A stretch of 64,000 bases of DNA from Actinoplanes teichomyceticus ATCC 31121 (GTDB lineage Bacteria; Actinomycetota; Actinomycetes; Mycobacteriales; Micromonosporaceae), in the NCBI RefSeq assembly GCF_003711105.1, contig NZ_CP023865.1:7361001-7425000 (forward strand), written 5' to 3'. The notes beneath the pieces are model-generated. The model worked only from the letters and a program-made list of their open reading frames with translations, was not told where the DNA came from and made no database searches. Positions 24,329 through 32,943 of this stretch are shown here, in pieces. A program made the position numbers and the translations under genes. The stretch's first letter is position 1; the number at the start of each line of letters is the position of its first letter.

Positions 24329-25126
24329 ATGCGCAGACCACGGCTGGCCGGGCTCGGCGTCGCGGCGGCTGCGGCCGCGTTTCTGACCGGCTGCACCGCC
24401 GACAGCACGCCCACGACCCCGGCGTCGAGCGTCCCGCCGGTTTCGGCGGCGCCCTCGTCCAGCGCCGACCCGGTGGCGGTCAAGGCGCTCTCGGACGCCG
24501 CCGCACAGCTCGGGAACACCAGCTTCAAGATGACGATGACCAGCGGCTCCGCCTTCCAGCTGACCGCGAACATCGACGCGCCGCGGGGCACCGGCAACGC
24601 GGAGATGACCGCCAAGGGCGCCAACGCCGCGCTCACCGTCAAGACGCTGCTGTCCGGCCAGGACATTTATGCCCAGATTCCCGGTATCACCCCGGCCGGC
24701 ACCTGGACGCACCTGGACATGGCGCGGCTGCCGGACGGCGCGAGCATCGGTCTGCGGCCCGGCCAGATCGACCCGGCGAACACCGCGCAGCTGCTGAGCG
24801 CCACCACCGACGCGCAGGCCGCCGGGGCGGGGGCCTACGCCGGGACGCTGGACCTGACCAGGGCCGCCGGGGTGGCCGGGATCAACCGGGTCACCGTGGA
24901 CGGGTACGGCGCGGACGCGCAGCGGGTGCCGTTCGAGGCCACCGTGGACCGGGCGGGCCGGTTGGACACGCTGACCCTGAAACTGCCCGCGGCCGACAAC
25001 CGCCCGGCCCAGCCGCTGGTGGTCAAGTACAGCGACTACGGCCAGGCGGTGACCGCGCAGCAGCCGCCGAGCGGCCAGGTCACCGAGGCGCCGGACAGCG
25101 TCTACCAGGCGCTCGGCGGCAAGTGA
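24329..25126 (+). CDS. LppX/LprAFG-family lipoprotein
   Basis: 265 aa from the ATG at 24329, behind AGGAGGAAGG. The signal peptide ends in lipobox LTGC ('AAAAFLTGCTADSTP'), then a Thr/Ser/Pro linker and a beta-rich domain with 'TSFKMTMTSGSAFQLTANID', 'GTWTHLDMARLP' and 'YAGTLDLTRAAGV', the half-barrel pattern of mycobacterial LppX and LprG, which carry lipids across the periplasm. Anchored on the outer face of the membrane. It may move acyl lipids made or trimmed by the adjacent acyltransferase/patatin pair, whose genes converge on it with a 2-bp gap. Confidence 0.75.
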   Translation: MRRPRLAGLGVAAAAAAFLTGCTADSTPTTPASSVPPVSAAPSSSADPVAVKALSDAAAQLGNTSFKMTMTSGSAFQLTANIDAPRGTGNAEMTAKGANAALTVKTLLSGQDIYAQIPGITPAGTWTHLDMARLPDGASIGLRPGQIDPANTAQLLSATTDAQAAGAGAYAGTLDLTRAAGVAGINRVTVDGYGADAQRVPFEATVDRAGRLDTLTLKLPAADNRPAQPLVVKYSDYGQAVTAQQPPSGQVTEAPDSVYQALGGK

Positions 25127-25128
25127 CC

Positions 25129-26184
25129 TCAGCCGGCGCCACGGTCGATCCACAGTGGCCGTGGCGCCGGCCGGTTCTCCTCGATCCAGCTGTCGATCCG
25201 GGCCCACCAGGCGTACAGCCAGTCGATCCGCTCCTGTTCGCCGGCCGGCACCTCCTCCGGCGGCACGCTCCAGAACCGCATCACCAGGCGTTTGTCCATC
25301 GGCAGCTCGCGCCACAGATCCCCGACCGTGATCATGCGGTCCAGGCCGGTGTGCGCCACGAAGATCACCCCTGCGTCCGGGGCGGCGTCGAGCGCCGCGA
25401 GCAGGCCGCCCGGTTTCGGCGGCAGCAGGTTGCGCAGCGCCTCGGCCCGGGTCGCCATCTCGTCCAGCCCGCTGGCCCGCAACCGGGCGATCGCCCTGAG
25501 CTTGCGCCGCGGGGTGAAGTTACCGCCCTCCGGGAAGATCACGAAGGCGTCGTTGTCGTCCAGCCCGGTGGCCAGTTGGCCGATCTGTTGCTCCAGCGTC
25601 GCGGTGCCGGTGTGCCCGGGCGAGATGAAGCGGTTGGGCAGCCGGTTGAGCAGCACGTCCACCGCCGGGTCCCACTGCAGCGCGGCCTTCAGCACGATCC
25701 GCGGCTCCCGGGCGAACCAGTTGACCAGCGCGTGGATCAGGGTGAACGAGTCGCCCGGACCGGCGTGCCGGCTCACCACGATCTCCGGCCGGCCCGGCTG
25801 CGCGGTGTCCGGGTCGGTGCCGACCACGTCGATCGCCAGGTGCAGCGACCAGCGGGCGAACCAGAACAGCGTCCGCAGGAACCAGCCGGTCACCAGGTAG
25901 TGCGCCCGCTGGAACGCCGGGGTGCGGATCCACCGGCCGAAGCCGGCCGCCACCCACAGCACGGCCAGCACGATCAGCGCCGCGGCGTCCCAGACCACGT
26001 AGACGATGAGCAGGAACACCAGCCGGGGCACCCGCAGCCGGCCGGGCACCAGCGGTGACACCGCGAGCGCGAGAAGCAGCCAGATCGGCAACGTGGTCAG
26101 CAGGGCCGCGGCGAGCAGCACGACGGCGGGGGCGATCAGCAGGCGGCGGATCCACGGCTGCGGCAGACCCGGCGGCACGTCCAT
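25129..26184 (-). CDS. Membrane glycerol-phosphate-type acyltransferase (PlsC-like)
   Basis: 351 aa from the ATG at 26184. Three hydrophobic segments (residues 15-100, e.g. 'LLIAPAVVLLAAALL') precede the acyltransferase domain. The HX4D box appears as 'VVSRHAGPGDSF' (His and Asp four apart) and the phosphate-binding box as 'AFVIFPEGGNFTPRRK', as in 1-acylglycerol-3-phosphate acyltransferases. It would acylate a lysophospholipid or related acceptor at the inner membrane face. The ATG shares one base with the patatin stop, so it is co-translated with that lipase; the pair may remodel acyl chains. Confidence 0.8.
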   Translation of the reverse strand: MDVPPGLPQPWIRRLLIAPAVVLLAAALLTTLPIWLLLALAVSPLVPGRLRVPRLVFLLIVYVVWDAAALIVLAVLWVAAGFGRWIRTPAFQRAHYLVTGWFLRTLFWFARWSLHLAIDVVGTDPDTAQPGRPEIVVSRHAGPGDSFTLIHALVNWFAREPRIVLKAALQWDPAVDVLLNRLPNRFISPGHTGTATLEQQIGQLATGLDDNDAFVIFPEGGNFTPRRKLRAIARLRASGLDEMATRAEALRNLLPPKPGGLLAALDAAPDAGVIFVAHTGLDRMITVGDLWRELPMDKRLVMRFWSVPPEEVPAGEQERIDWLYAWWARIDSWIEENRPAPRPLWIDRGAG

Positions 26185-27038
26185 CAACGGTCGCCCGGCT
26201 CCGGCAGCGGGTGCACGTTCGCCGCCAGGTAGCGGCGCGAGGCGGTGTAGGCCCGGCTGATCCGGCGGCCGACCCGGGCCATGTCCCGGTAGGCCCACGG
26301 CGAGTCGTCGCGGCTCTCCCCGCCGCCGCTGGGCAGGACATGCACGCGTACGCCCGCGGGCAGCGACGCCATCTCCCGGGCGAACCGGTGCCGCCGGGCG
26401 ATCTCGAACGCCACCTGTGCCACCTCCCACGGCCGTCTGGGCACGCTGAGCTGCCGTTCCACCCGGCCGACCTGGAGCACGAAGATGAGCCGCGCGCCGA
26501 GCCGGACCGCTTCACTGATCGGGATCGAGTTTACGATCCCACCGTCCACATAGTGCTCCCCGTCGATCGCCATCGGCGGCAGCAGCCCGGGCACCGCCGA
26601 CGAGGCGAGCACCGCGTCGACCAGCGGCCCGCTGTCGAACCAGTGCTCGGCGGCCCGCTCGATGCTGGCCGCGCAGCAGTGGAACGGCACCTTCAGGTCG
26701 GCGAAGGTGGCGTTCCCGCCCAGCTCGCCCGCCAGCAGCCGGCGCAGCGGCAGCGGTGAGTGCAGGTGGGTGCGCGCGGCGAAGCGGCGCAGCTGACGGC
26801 CGATCGAGTCGCCGTAGACCGCTGCCGCCTCGGGCGACGCCCAGAGCCGGACCAGCCGGTCGGTGACCGCCTCACCGGGCTCGGCGGCGACCAGCGCGCC
26901 GTTGACCGCCCCGATCGACGTGCCGACCACCACGTCCGGCCGGAAGCCGGCCCGGAACAGCGCGCGCAGCATGCCCACCTCGACCGCGCCCAGCACACCA
27001 CCGCCACCGAGCACGAACGCCACCGGACCGCCGATCAT
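26184..27038 (-). CDS. Patatin-like phospholipase
   Basis: 284 aa from the ATG at 27038. The hallmarks are complete: oxyanion loop 'LGGGGVLGAVEVG', nucleophile elbow GTSIGAVNG (GxSxG) and the dyad Asp in 'YVDGGIVNSIP'. Such enzymes cleave acyl chains from phospholipids or other acylglycerols, in the cytosol or at the membrane. The product has no signal peptide. The stop overlaps the acyltransferase ATG by one base. Divergent from the MerR gene, sharing a 75-bp intergenic region that carries the MerR palindrome, so it may respond to the same signal. Confidence 0.9.
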   Translation of the reverse strand: MIGGPVAFVLGGGGVLGAVEVGMLRALFRAGFRPDVVVGTSIGAVNGALVAAEPGEAVTDRLVRLWASPEAAAVYGDSIGRQLRRFAARTHLHSPLPLRRLLAGELGGNATFADLKVPFHCCAASIERAAEHWFDSGPLVDAVLASSAVPGLLPPMAIDGEHYVDGGIVNSIPISEAVRLGARLIFVLQVGRVERQLSVPRRPWEVAQVAFEIARRHRFAREMASLPAGVRVHVLPSGGGESRDDSPWAYRDMARVGRRISRAYTASRRYLAANVHPLPEPGDR

Positions 27039-27062
27039 GCTTCCATCGTTCCACGTGCTTGC

Positions 27063-27080
27063 CTTGACGCCGGTGTCAAG
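27063..27080. promoter_or_regulatory. MerR-type operator between the patatin and MerR genes
   Basis: CTTGACGCCGGTGTCAAG has perfect 6-bp arms (CTTGAC/GTCAAG) and contains TTGACG, a good -35 for the rightward gene; MerR-family palindromes typically overlap the promoter spacer in this way. Confidence 0.6.
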
Positions 27081-27113
27081 CCGTAGCGTCGGCGGCGTAC
27101 GAGGGAGGATCGG

Positions 27114-27494
27114 ATGCTGATCGGGGAGCTCGCCGAGCGAGCCGGAACCAGCCCGCGCACACTGCGCTACTACGAGGCGCACGGCCTGGTGCGGGCCGGC
27201 CGGGACGCCAACGGCTACCGCCAGTACGACGACGCCGAGCTGCGCGTGGTGCACGAGATCCGCACGCTGCTGGCGTCCGGCTTCGGCCTGGACGACATCC
27301 GGCCCTTCGTCGCCTGCCTGCGGGCCGGCAACAGCGCCGGTCACGTGTGTCCGGACTCGGTCGCGGTGCTCCGCCGCAAGATCGCCGAGGTGGACGACTA
27401 CCTCGGCCAGCTCACCGACGTCCGGCGACGGCTGCACGACCAGCTCACCCACGCCATCGAGCACCGGGAGACACGATGCCGGACGACACCCTGA
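27114..27494 (+). CDS. MerR-family transcriptional regulator
   Basis: 126 aa. The winged-helix motif 'LIGELAERAGTSPRTLRYYE' begins the protein, followed by 'GLVRAGRDANGYRQYDD' and a dimerisation helix. Two cysteines in 'FVACLRAGN' and 'GHVCPDS', plus one near the C-terminus, could sense metal or oxidation. GGGAGG precedes the ATG. The last 19 bp overlap the thioredoxin gene, so the two proteins are made together, which suggests a thiol-redox response. Probable autoregulation through the palindrome at 27063-27080. Confidence 0.88.
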   Translation: MLIGELAERAGTSPRTLRYYEAHGLVRAGRDANGYRQYDDAELRVVHEIRTLLASGFGLDDIRPFVACLRAGNSAGHVCPDSVAVLRRKIAEVDDYLGQLTDVRRRLHDQLTHAIEHRETRCRTTP

Positions 27495-27823
27495 TCACGA
27501 TCACCGACGCCACGTTCGACGAGCTGGTGCTGCGTGCCCGGCAACCGGTCGTGGTGGACTTCTGGGCCACGTGGTGCCCGCCCTGCGGCCCGATGACCCG
27601 GGTCCTCGGCGAACTGGCCGGCGAGTTTCGCGGGCAGCTGCTGATCGGCACGCTGGACGCGGACGAGAACCCGGTCACCACCCGGAACCACCGCGTGCTC
27701 GCGATGCCGACGCTGCTGTTCTTCCGCGACGGGGTGGTCACCTCGTCGGTCGTCGGGGCGCGGCCGAAATCGGTGCTGCGGGCGGCGCTGCGCAGCGCGG
27801 TCACGCCGTACGTCAATTCCTAG
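27476..27823 (+). CDS. Thioredoxin-like protein with a WCPPC active site
   Basis: 115 aa from the ATG at 27476 (GGGAG 6 bp upstream). It has the thioredoxin fold: 'VVVDFWATWCPPCGPMTRVL' and the cis-proline strand 'VLAMPTLLFFRDG'. The active site is CPPC instead of the CGPC of housekeeping thioredoxins, which usually raises the redox potential and suits a specialised thiol oxidoreductase. It overlaps merR by 19 bp and is followed by a hairpin. Likely repairs or relays thiol stress sensed by the MerR protein. Confidence 0.88.
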   Translation: MPDDTLITITDATFDELVLRARQPVVVDFWATWCPPCGPMTRVLGELAGEFRGQLLIGTLDADENPVTTRNHRVLAMPTLLFFRDGVVTSSVVGARPKSVLRAALRSAVTPYVNS

Positions 27824-27867
27824 GCCGGCGGCCCCGCCTTCGGGCACCGCGAGCGGCCGCGGACGAC

Positions 27868-27891
27868 GGGCGCCGCACTGTACGGCGTCCC
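27868..27891. terminator. Hairpin between thioredoxin and M50 genes
   Basis: GGGCGCCG (27868-27875) pairs with CGGCGTCC (27883-27890, one G-U) around a 7-nt loop, between convergent stops. Confidence 0.45.
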
Positions 27892-27918
27892 GCACCGGCA
27901 CCGCGGCCCTTGCGGTGG

Positions 27919-30900
27919 TCAGCTCGAACCCGGCGTGCCCTCCTCGCCCCCGGCCGGTGTGGTGGTCGGCGCGGTCGTCGGCGGGGTGGTCTCCGCCGGC
28001 GGAGTCGTCGTCGTGGACGTCGGGGCCGGCGTGGTCCCGGCCGGCTTGCTGGTCGTCCTGGTCTTCGTCGGTTTCGTGGTCGGGCGGGTGGTCACCGTCG
28101 TCGGGCCGTCGTCCGGCGTCGTGATCCGGGTCGGCGTCCGCGTGGCGGCCGGCTCGGTCGGGTCCGGGCTGTCGCTGGGCGCGGCGCTGCTCGGGCCGGC
28201 GCTCACGCTGGGCGTGCCGGTGGGGGCCGGCGTCGTGGGCTCCTCGGTGGGGAACGGCTGCTCGGTCGGCTGGTCCCCCTCGGTGGCCGCCGGTTGCGGC
28301 ACCGTGACCCCGTCGCCGCAGGTCAGGTCGCCGCCGACGGGGGCGCCGTCGACGCCACCGGCGGAGACCGAGCCGTTGGCCACGGTCACCGCGGCGGCAT
28401 CCACCGCGTACCAGGCACTGCCCCGGTTGGTCACGTCGCCCTGGGCCCGCGCCACGGTCAGCTCCAACGGCCGGTACGCCGCGCTCGTGCCGGCCGTGCC
28501 GGCCAGCAGCCGCCCGTTGTCCAGGGTCAGCCGGCCGGACGGGGCGGCCTGCCGCCCGCTCGTGACCGACGCCGAGTTCAGGGTGACCCGCGCCCCCGGG
28601 CACAGCAGCACCGCGCCGCCGCCCGGGAAGGTCAGCCGGGCCCGGCCCGTGCCGGTCGTCTCCAGCTGGGCGCCGGCGCCCAGGTAGCGCCGCTGCCCGG
28701 CGCGCACCGTCCACCGGTCGCCGCCGTCGTGCGCGATGGCCTGCCCCCGGTCCACGGTCAGCAGCGCCCGCTCGGCCGGCATCTCGGCCCACGCCGGGCC
28801 GGCGCCGAGGCCCAGGGCCCCCGCGCCGAGCGCCAGGACCAGCAGCACCCCGGCGAACGCCCACATCCGTTTCTCGAAGTGCCGGTCCACGTCGAACTCG
28901 TCGCTGCGCTCCGGCGGCGGGCCGGGCGGCACCGCCAGCGGCGGGTGCGCCGCGCCGGGCCGCACCGCGAGCGGAGCGCCGGGCCGCAGGCTCGGCATCG
29001 GCGCGCCGGGACGGGCCGGCAGACCGATCAGCGGCGGCAGGTCGGACGCGTCCGGGATGATCCACAGCCGGACCGGGGTACGGGTCTGCGCCACCATGCC
29101 CGGGGTGCCGTCGCCGACCGGGCCGACCAGGGTGCCGCGCCGCAGCTCGATGCCGTCCGGCATGGCGATCACACCGGACTCCACCACGACCGCGTGGGTC
29201 GGCCCGTGCAGGACCACCGGGGCGCCCGGCTCCAGGTCCACCGGGTGCGCCGCGGCGATCAGCGCGAGCTGCTGGTCCTCCTCCAGGCCGGCCAGCGCCG
29301 GGGTGTCGGCGAACAACGCCTCGGCCTCGGCCCGCTCCGCCGGGGGCGGACCGGGCAGCGGGCCGACCACGGTGGCCACCGTCGAGGTGGGCACGGCCAG
29401 CAGGGTCGCGCCGGCGGCGGCGTGCCAGTCCAGGGCGGCGCCGCGGCCGGTGAGCGCGGCGGCCAGGCCGACCACGCTGCCCGGGCCGGCGTGGTGGCGG
29501 ATGGTGCCGCCCGGGTCGCCGGGACGGCGGCCGTGCAGGGCGCCCTCGACCACCACCAGCACCGCGGGCTGATCCGTTCCGGCCAGGACCAGCTGGCGGC
29601 CGGTCGGCGGGCGCTCCCAGCGGGCCCGGGCGGCCAGCGACTGCAGCGCCGGCTCCGGCAGGCCGCCCAGGTCACAGGCATGCAGCGCGGCCAGCCGGCG
29701 GGGCATGTCGGCCTCCTGGTCACGCTCGGCGGCGCGCTGCCGCCACCGGCGCCAGCCCCGGCCGATCCGACCGAGCAGGAAGTAGAGCGGCGGAGCGGTC
29801 AGCCCGAGCAGCATCACGGCGAGCAGCAGACGGGCGGCGACGCCCTCGTACCACAGGCCGAGGACGAGACCGTGCACCCGGTCGGTCCACAGGCGAAGGC
29901 CCAGCGCGACGGCGGTGGCCAGCCAGAAGACGGCGAGCAGGCCGTACAGCGCGATCAGCCGGCCCTCGCGGTCCAGCGCCGACCAGCGCGTACCGCGCCG
30001 GCGCAGCCGGCCGCCCAGCCAGGCCAGCGCCCGCGAGCGCAGGTCGGGGATCTCCAGCCAGTCCATCAGCAGGTACTGCCCGTCCAGCGGCAGCAGCGGG
30101 CTGAGATTGAAGAACGTGTGCAGGTAGAGCAGGAACGCCAGCTTGAACGCGAGGCCGCCGGCCGCCGGGACGGCCAGCCCGATCAGCTGCGCCAGCCCGG
30201 CCAGCGCCAGCCCGGTGACCGGACCGGCCGCGGTGACCGCGATCCGGGCGCGCCGGCCGGCCATCCACACGTCACTGGTGTCGACGACGACGGTGGGCAG
30301 CCCGAAGTGCAGCATCAGCCCGGCGGCCGGCACCTCGCGGCCGACCCGTTTGGCGGCGAGCGCGTGCCCCAGCTCGTGCAGGCCGAGGGCGAGCAGGTTG
30401 AGCAGCAGCAGGCTGATCGCACCGAGCAGATACGAGTCGGCGGTCAGGAACAGCGCGTGCCCGCCGCGCTGCCAGGTGGTCACGAACAGCACCCCGCCGG
30501 CCAGCGCGAGCAGGATGCCCAGCCAGACCGCGGGCCGGGTGAACAGCAGCCGGCCCACGCTGTTGTAGAGGCCGGTGAGCGCGCCGTCGACGTTCACCGT
30601 GAGCATCCGGCGGCCGCGCGCGGCGGCCAGCAGCGAGCCACCGACCCGTTGCGGCAGCGGCTCCGTCTCGCGCAGCGGGCGGAACGCGTCGGCCGGCAGT
30701 TCCTCCAGCATCCGGTTGCCGGCCAGGTCGGCGACCACCCGGCGGACCTGGTCCGGGGCGAGGCGGCCGGCGATCCGGGCGAACTCGGCGACCAGCCGGG
30801 CCACCGTGCTGCCACCGTCCATCATCAGGGCGAGCTGGTACTCCTCCGGGGTGAGCCGCAGGTAGCAGCTGCGGCCGCCGTCCTCGGGCGAGCGGAGCAT

Positions 30901-31095
30901 CACGTACCGGCCGCCACGGACCGTGGTGCGGTGCCGGACCTCGATGCCGCCGCGCAGCTCGGGGCGGGCGCGGCCGGGGTTGAGGCGGTCGGCGACGGCG
31001 TGCCAGAGACCGGAGTCGGCGGGCCCGGACGGATCCTGCGGGGCCCGGCCGGCCAGGACTTCCCAGACATTGGTCCGGTTCTCGACGTACGTCAA
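27919..31095 (-). CDS. PqqD-like / M50 metalloprotease / FecR-like multidomain membrane protein
   Basis: 1058 aa, TTG start at 31095 behind GAGAGG. Domains in order: a PqqD/RRE-like winged region (about 75-135, 'CYLRLTPEEYQLALMMDGG'); membrane helices with the M50 site HELGH (His240, Glu241, His244) and third-ligand region 'NLSPLLPLDGQYLL' (Asp338); more helices to 445; two degenerate cyclic-nucleotide-binding-like beta-rolls (about 470-580 and 595-690); a single span (745-765); and a FecR-like extracytoplasmic domain (about 775-935) with a 120-residue Thr/Pro tail. The M50 part resembles 'putative peptide zinc metalloprotease' proteins of peptide-maturation clusters. I infer a membrane protease that processes or senses a peptide; there is no transporter or radical-SAM partner in the window. 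Confidence 0.75.
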   Translation of the reverse strand: MTYVENRTNVWEVLAGRAPQDPSGPADSGLWHAVADRLNPGRARPELRGGIEVRHRTTVRGGRYVMLRSPEDGGRSCYLRLTPEEYQLALMMDGGSTVARLVAEFARIAGRLAPDQVRRVVADLAGNRMLEELPADAFRPLRETEPLPQRVGGSLLAAARGRRMLTVNVDGALTGLYNSVGRLLFTRPAVWLGILLALAGGVLFVTTWQRGGHALFLTADSYLLGAISLLLLNLLALGLHELGHALAAKRVGREVPAAGLMLHFGLPTVVVDTSDVWMAGRRARIAVTAAGPVTGLALAGLAQLIGLAVPAAGGLAFKLAFLLYLHTFFNLSPLLPLDGQYLLMDWLEIPDLRSRALAWLGGRLRRRGTRWSALDREGRLIALYGLLAVFWLATAVALGLRLWTDRVHGLVLGLWYEGVAARLLLAVMLLGLTAPPLYFLLGRIGRGWRRWRQRAAERDQEADMPRRLAALHACDLGGLPEPALQSLAARARWERPPTGRQLVLAGTDQPAVLVVVEGALHGRRPGDPGGTIRHHAGPGSVVGLAAALTGRGAALDWHAAAGATLLAVPTSTVATVVGPLPGPPPAERAEAEALFADTPALAGLEEDQQLALIAAAHPVDLEPGAPVVLHGPTHAVVVESGVIAMPDGIELRRGTLVGPVGDGTPGMVAQTRTPVRLWIIPDASDLPPLIGLPARPGAPMPSLRPGAPLAVRPGAAHPPLAVPPGPPPERSDEFDVDRHFEKRMWAFAGVLLVLALGAGALGLGAGPAWAEMPAERALLTVDRGQAIAHDGGDRWTVRAGQRRYLGAGAQLETTGTGRARLTFPGGGAVLLCPGARVTLNSASVTSGRQAAPSGRLTLDNGRLLAGTAGTSAAYRPLELTVARAQGDVTNRGSAWYAVDAAAVTVANGSVSAGGVDGAPVGGDLTCGDGVTVPQPAATEGDQPTEQPFPTEEPTTPAPTGTPSVSAGPSSAAPSDSPDPTEPAATRTPTRITTPDDGPTTVTTRPTTKPTKTRTTSKPAGTTPAPTSTTTTPPAETTPPTTAPTTTPAGGEEGTPGSS

Positions 31096-31108
31096 CTCGC
31101 TGGGCCTC

Positions 31109-31246
31109 TCACTCCGCCGAAGCGAAACCGAGCCGACGGCGAGGCTCCGCCGATGGCGAAAGGAGATTAGGCGGTCGCCTGGCCGAACGCGAGTCCCCCA
31201 CGTCGAAAACTTGCTGTTGTTCGGGAAAAGTCCTCAATCGCGGCAT
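31109..31246 (-). CDS. Candidate 45-aa peptide ORF upstream of the M50 gene (low confidence)
   Basis: ATG at 31246 to TGA at 31109-31111, ending 14 bp before the M50 start on the same strand. The peptide has a Gln-rich N-terminal part ('TFPEQQQVFDVGDS'), 'RRPPNLLSPS' and a basic/small-residue end 'RRRLGFASAE', which would suit a leader-plus-core substrate of the PqqD-like domain. Against it: third-position GC is only about 60 %, far below real genes here, and there is no clear ribosome site. It may simply be the AT-richer promoter region of the M50 gene. Confidence 0.25.
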   Translation of the reverse strand: MPRLRTFPEQQQVFDVGDSRSARRPPNLLSPSAEPRRRLGFASAE

Positions 31247-31256
31247 AGATAGGAAT

Positions 31257-31299
31257 ACGGCGGGTGACGCGCCCACCCCCTGGCCGCGTCACCCGCCGT
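31257..31299 (-). terminator. htrA terminator, 15-bp perfect stem
   Basis: 31257-31271 is the exact complement of 31285-31299 with a 13-nt loop, 19 bp past the htrA stop. Confidence 0.9.
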
Positions 31300-31317
31300 G
31301 GTGGCGGCAGTCGACGT

Positions 31318-32904
31318 CTACTGCGACTCCGCAAGCGTGACGGTGACCGCCTTCTCGGCGCCGTTGCGGGTGAAGGTGATGTCCATCTTCTGGCCGACGG
31401 TACCGGCCTGGACCACGGCCACCAGGTCGTCGGACTCACCGATGTCCTTGCCGTCGACCTTGGTGATCACGTCGCCCTTCTGCAGCCCGGCCTTGGCCGC
31501 GGCGCTGTTGGACACCACCTGGCTGATCAGCGCGCCGCCGTTCTCCGCGGTGGTCACGCTGACGCCGAGCGCCGGGTGGCTCACCTTCTTGCCGGACATC
31601 AGGGCCTCGGCCACGCTCTTCGCCTTGTTGCTCGGGATGGCGAAGCCCAGGCCGATGTTGCCGGAACCGGAGCCGGAGGTGGCGATCGCCGAGTTGATGC
31701 CGATCACCTCGCCGTTGGTGTTGACCAGCGCGCCGCCGGAGTTGCCCGGGTTGATCGGGGCGTCGGTCTGCAGCAGGCCGGTCATCGTCGTGCGGCCGCC
31801 GGACTGCTGCTGGGACTGGCCGAACGGGTCCTGGCCCTGCTGCTCGTCCTCGCTGCTGGACTCGATGCTGCGGTCCTTGGCGCTGATGATGCCGGCGGTC
31901 ACCGAGCCCTCCAGGCCCAGCGGGCTGCCCAGCGCCAGCACCGTGTCGCCGACCTGCATCTGCGAGCTGTCGCCGAAGGTGGCCGGTTTCAGGTCGGCGA
32001 TCCCGGAGGCCTTGACCACGGCCAGGTCGGTCCGCGGGTCGGTGCCCACGATGGTGGCGGTGGCCTTCTTGCCGTCCGCGAAGATGATGTTCACCGATGT
32101 GCCGGAAGCGCTCGCCACCACGTGGTTGTTCGTGACGATGTAGCCGTCGGCGGTCAGCACCACGCCGGAGCCCTCCCCGGGGCCCGTGGTGATCGAGACG
32201 ACGCTGTCCTGCACCGCGGCGGCGATCTGCGCCAGCGACGAGCGGTCCACCACGCGGGTGACCGACGAGTTGCCGGCCTTGACCGTGGTGGGCGCGGCGT
32301 CGTCGTGCAGCGCCAGTGCGGTGGCGGCGCCGACCCCGCCCGAGAGGAGCGCGATAAGCACGGCCGCCGCGCCGGCCATCACGATCTTGCGGCTACGGCC
32401 GGGACGGGACGGCTCGGACCCGACCGGCGTGGCCCAGATCGGCGGGGGCGGGTTGGTGCCGCCACCCTCGGCCGGGGGCGCGCTGTGCGGCCAGGCGGCG
32501 GTGGCCTGGTAGCCGGGCGGGGCGTACGGCCCGTAGGCGGGCTGCTGGCCGTAACCCGGGTAGCCCCCGCCGTGCGGCTGACCGGAGGCGGGCGCCACCG
32601 AGACCGGCGTCTGCTGCTGCCACGGCGACGGGGGCGCGTGCGGGGGCTGCGGCGCGGCCGGCTGGGCCGAGGGCGGGACGCCGGGCTGGGCCCACGGATT
32701 GGGCCCGTGCGGCGCGGAGGGCTGTCCGCCGTGCAGCGGCTGCGTGGGGTGCGCGCCCGAGGAGGGGGCCGCGGACTGATGAGCGATGGACTGCGGGGCA
32801 ACCGGCGGCTGCGCGGCGGTCGGCTGCTCAGACTCCACCCGCTCCGTGCTGCTGTGCTCAGCGCCGGCGTCCGCGGGCCGCGGGTTGGTCTCGTTCTCGT
32901 TCAT
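31318..32904 (-). CDS. HtrA/DegP-like membrane serine protease with PDZ domain (PepD-like)
   Basis: 528 aa. A 170-residue Pro/Gln/Ala-rich cytosolic region leads into one membrane span (about 174-198), a trypsin-like domain with His261 ('VTNNHVVA'), Asp293 ('RTDLAVVK') and Ser389 ('PGNSGGAL'), and a C-terminal PDZ domain (about 440-525, 'AAKAGLQKGDVITKVDG'). It degrades or refolds damaged proteins outside the membrane. It is the third gene after a response regulator and sensor kinase, with 39 bp between, the same order as mprA-mprB-pepD in M. tuberculosis, where the protease feeds back on the stress system. Confidence 0.9.
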   Translation of the reverse strand: MNENETNPRPADAGAEHSSTERVESEQPTAAQPPVAPQSIAHQSAAPSSGAHPTQPLHGGQPSAPHGPNPWAQPGVPPSAQPAAPQPPHAPPSPWQQQTPVSVAPASGQPHGGGYPGYGQQPAYGPYAPPGYQATAAWPHSAPPAEGGGTNPPPPIWATPVGSEPSRPGRSRKIVMAGAAAVLIALLSGGVGAATALALHDDAAPTTVKAGNSSVTRVVDRSSLAQIAAAVQDSVVSITTGPGEGSGVVLTADGYIVTNNHVVASASGTSVNIIFADGKKATATIVGTDPRTDLAVVKASGIADLKPATFGDSSQMQVGDTVLALGSPLGLEGSVTAGIISAKDRSIESSSEDEQQGQDPFGQSQQQSGGRTTMTGLLQTDAPINPGNSGGALVNTNGEVIGINSAIATSGSGSGNIGLGFAIPSNKAKSVAEALMSGKKVSHPALGVSVTTAENGGALISQVVSNSAAAKAGLQKGDVITKVDGKDIGESDDLVAVVQAGTVGQKMDITFTRNGAEKAVTVTLAESQ

Positions 32905-32943
32905 AGTGGTTACTCTGCCCCGTGCGACTCGTACCGAACTGTG

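Noticed and set aside
27571..31170. 1199-codon open frame antisense to the M50 gene
   Set aside because: Starts inside thioredoxin in another frame and has only low-complexity Gly/Gln/Arg content; the M50 gene has recognisable motifs.
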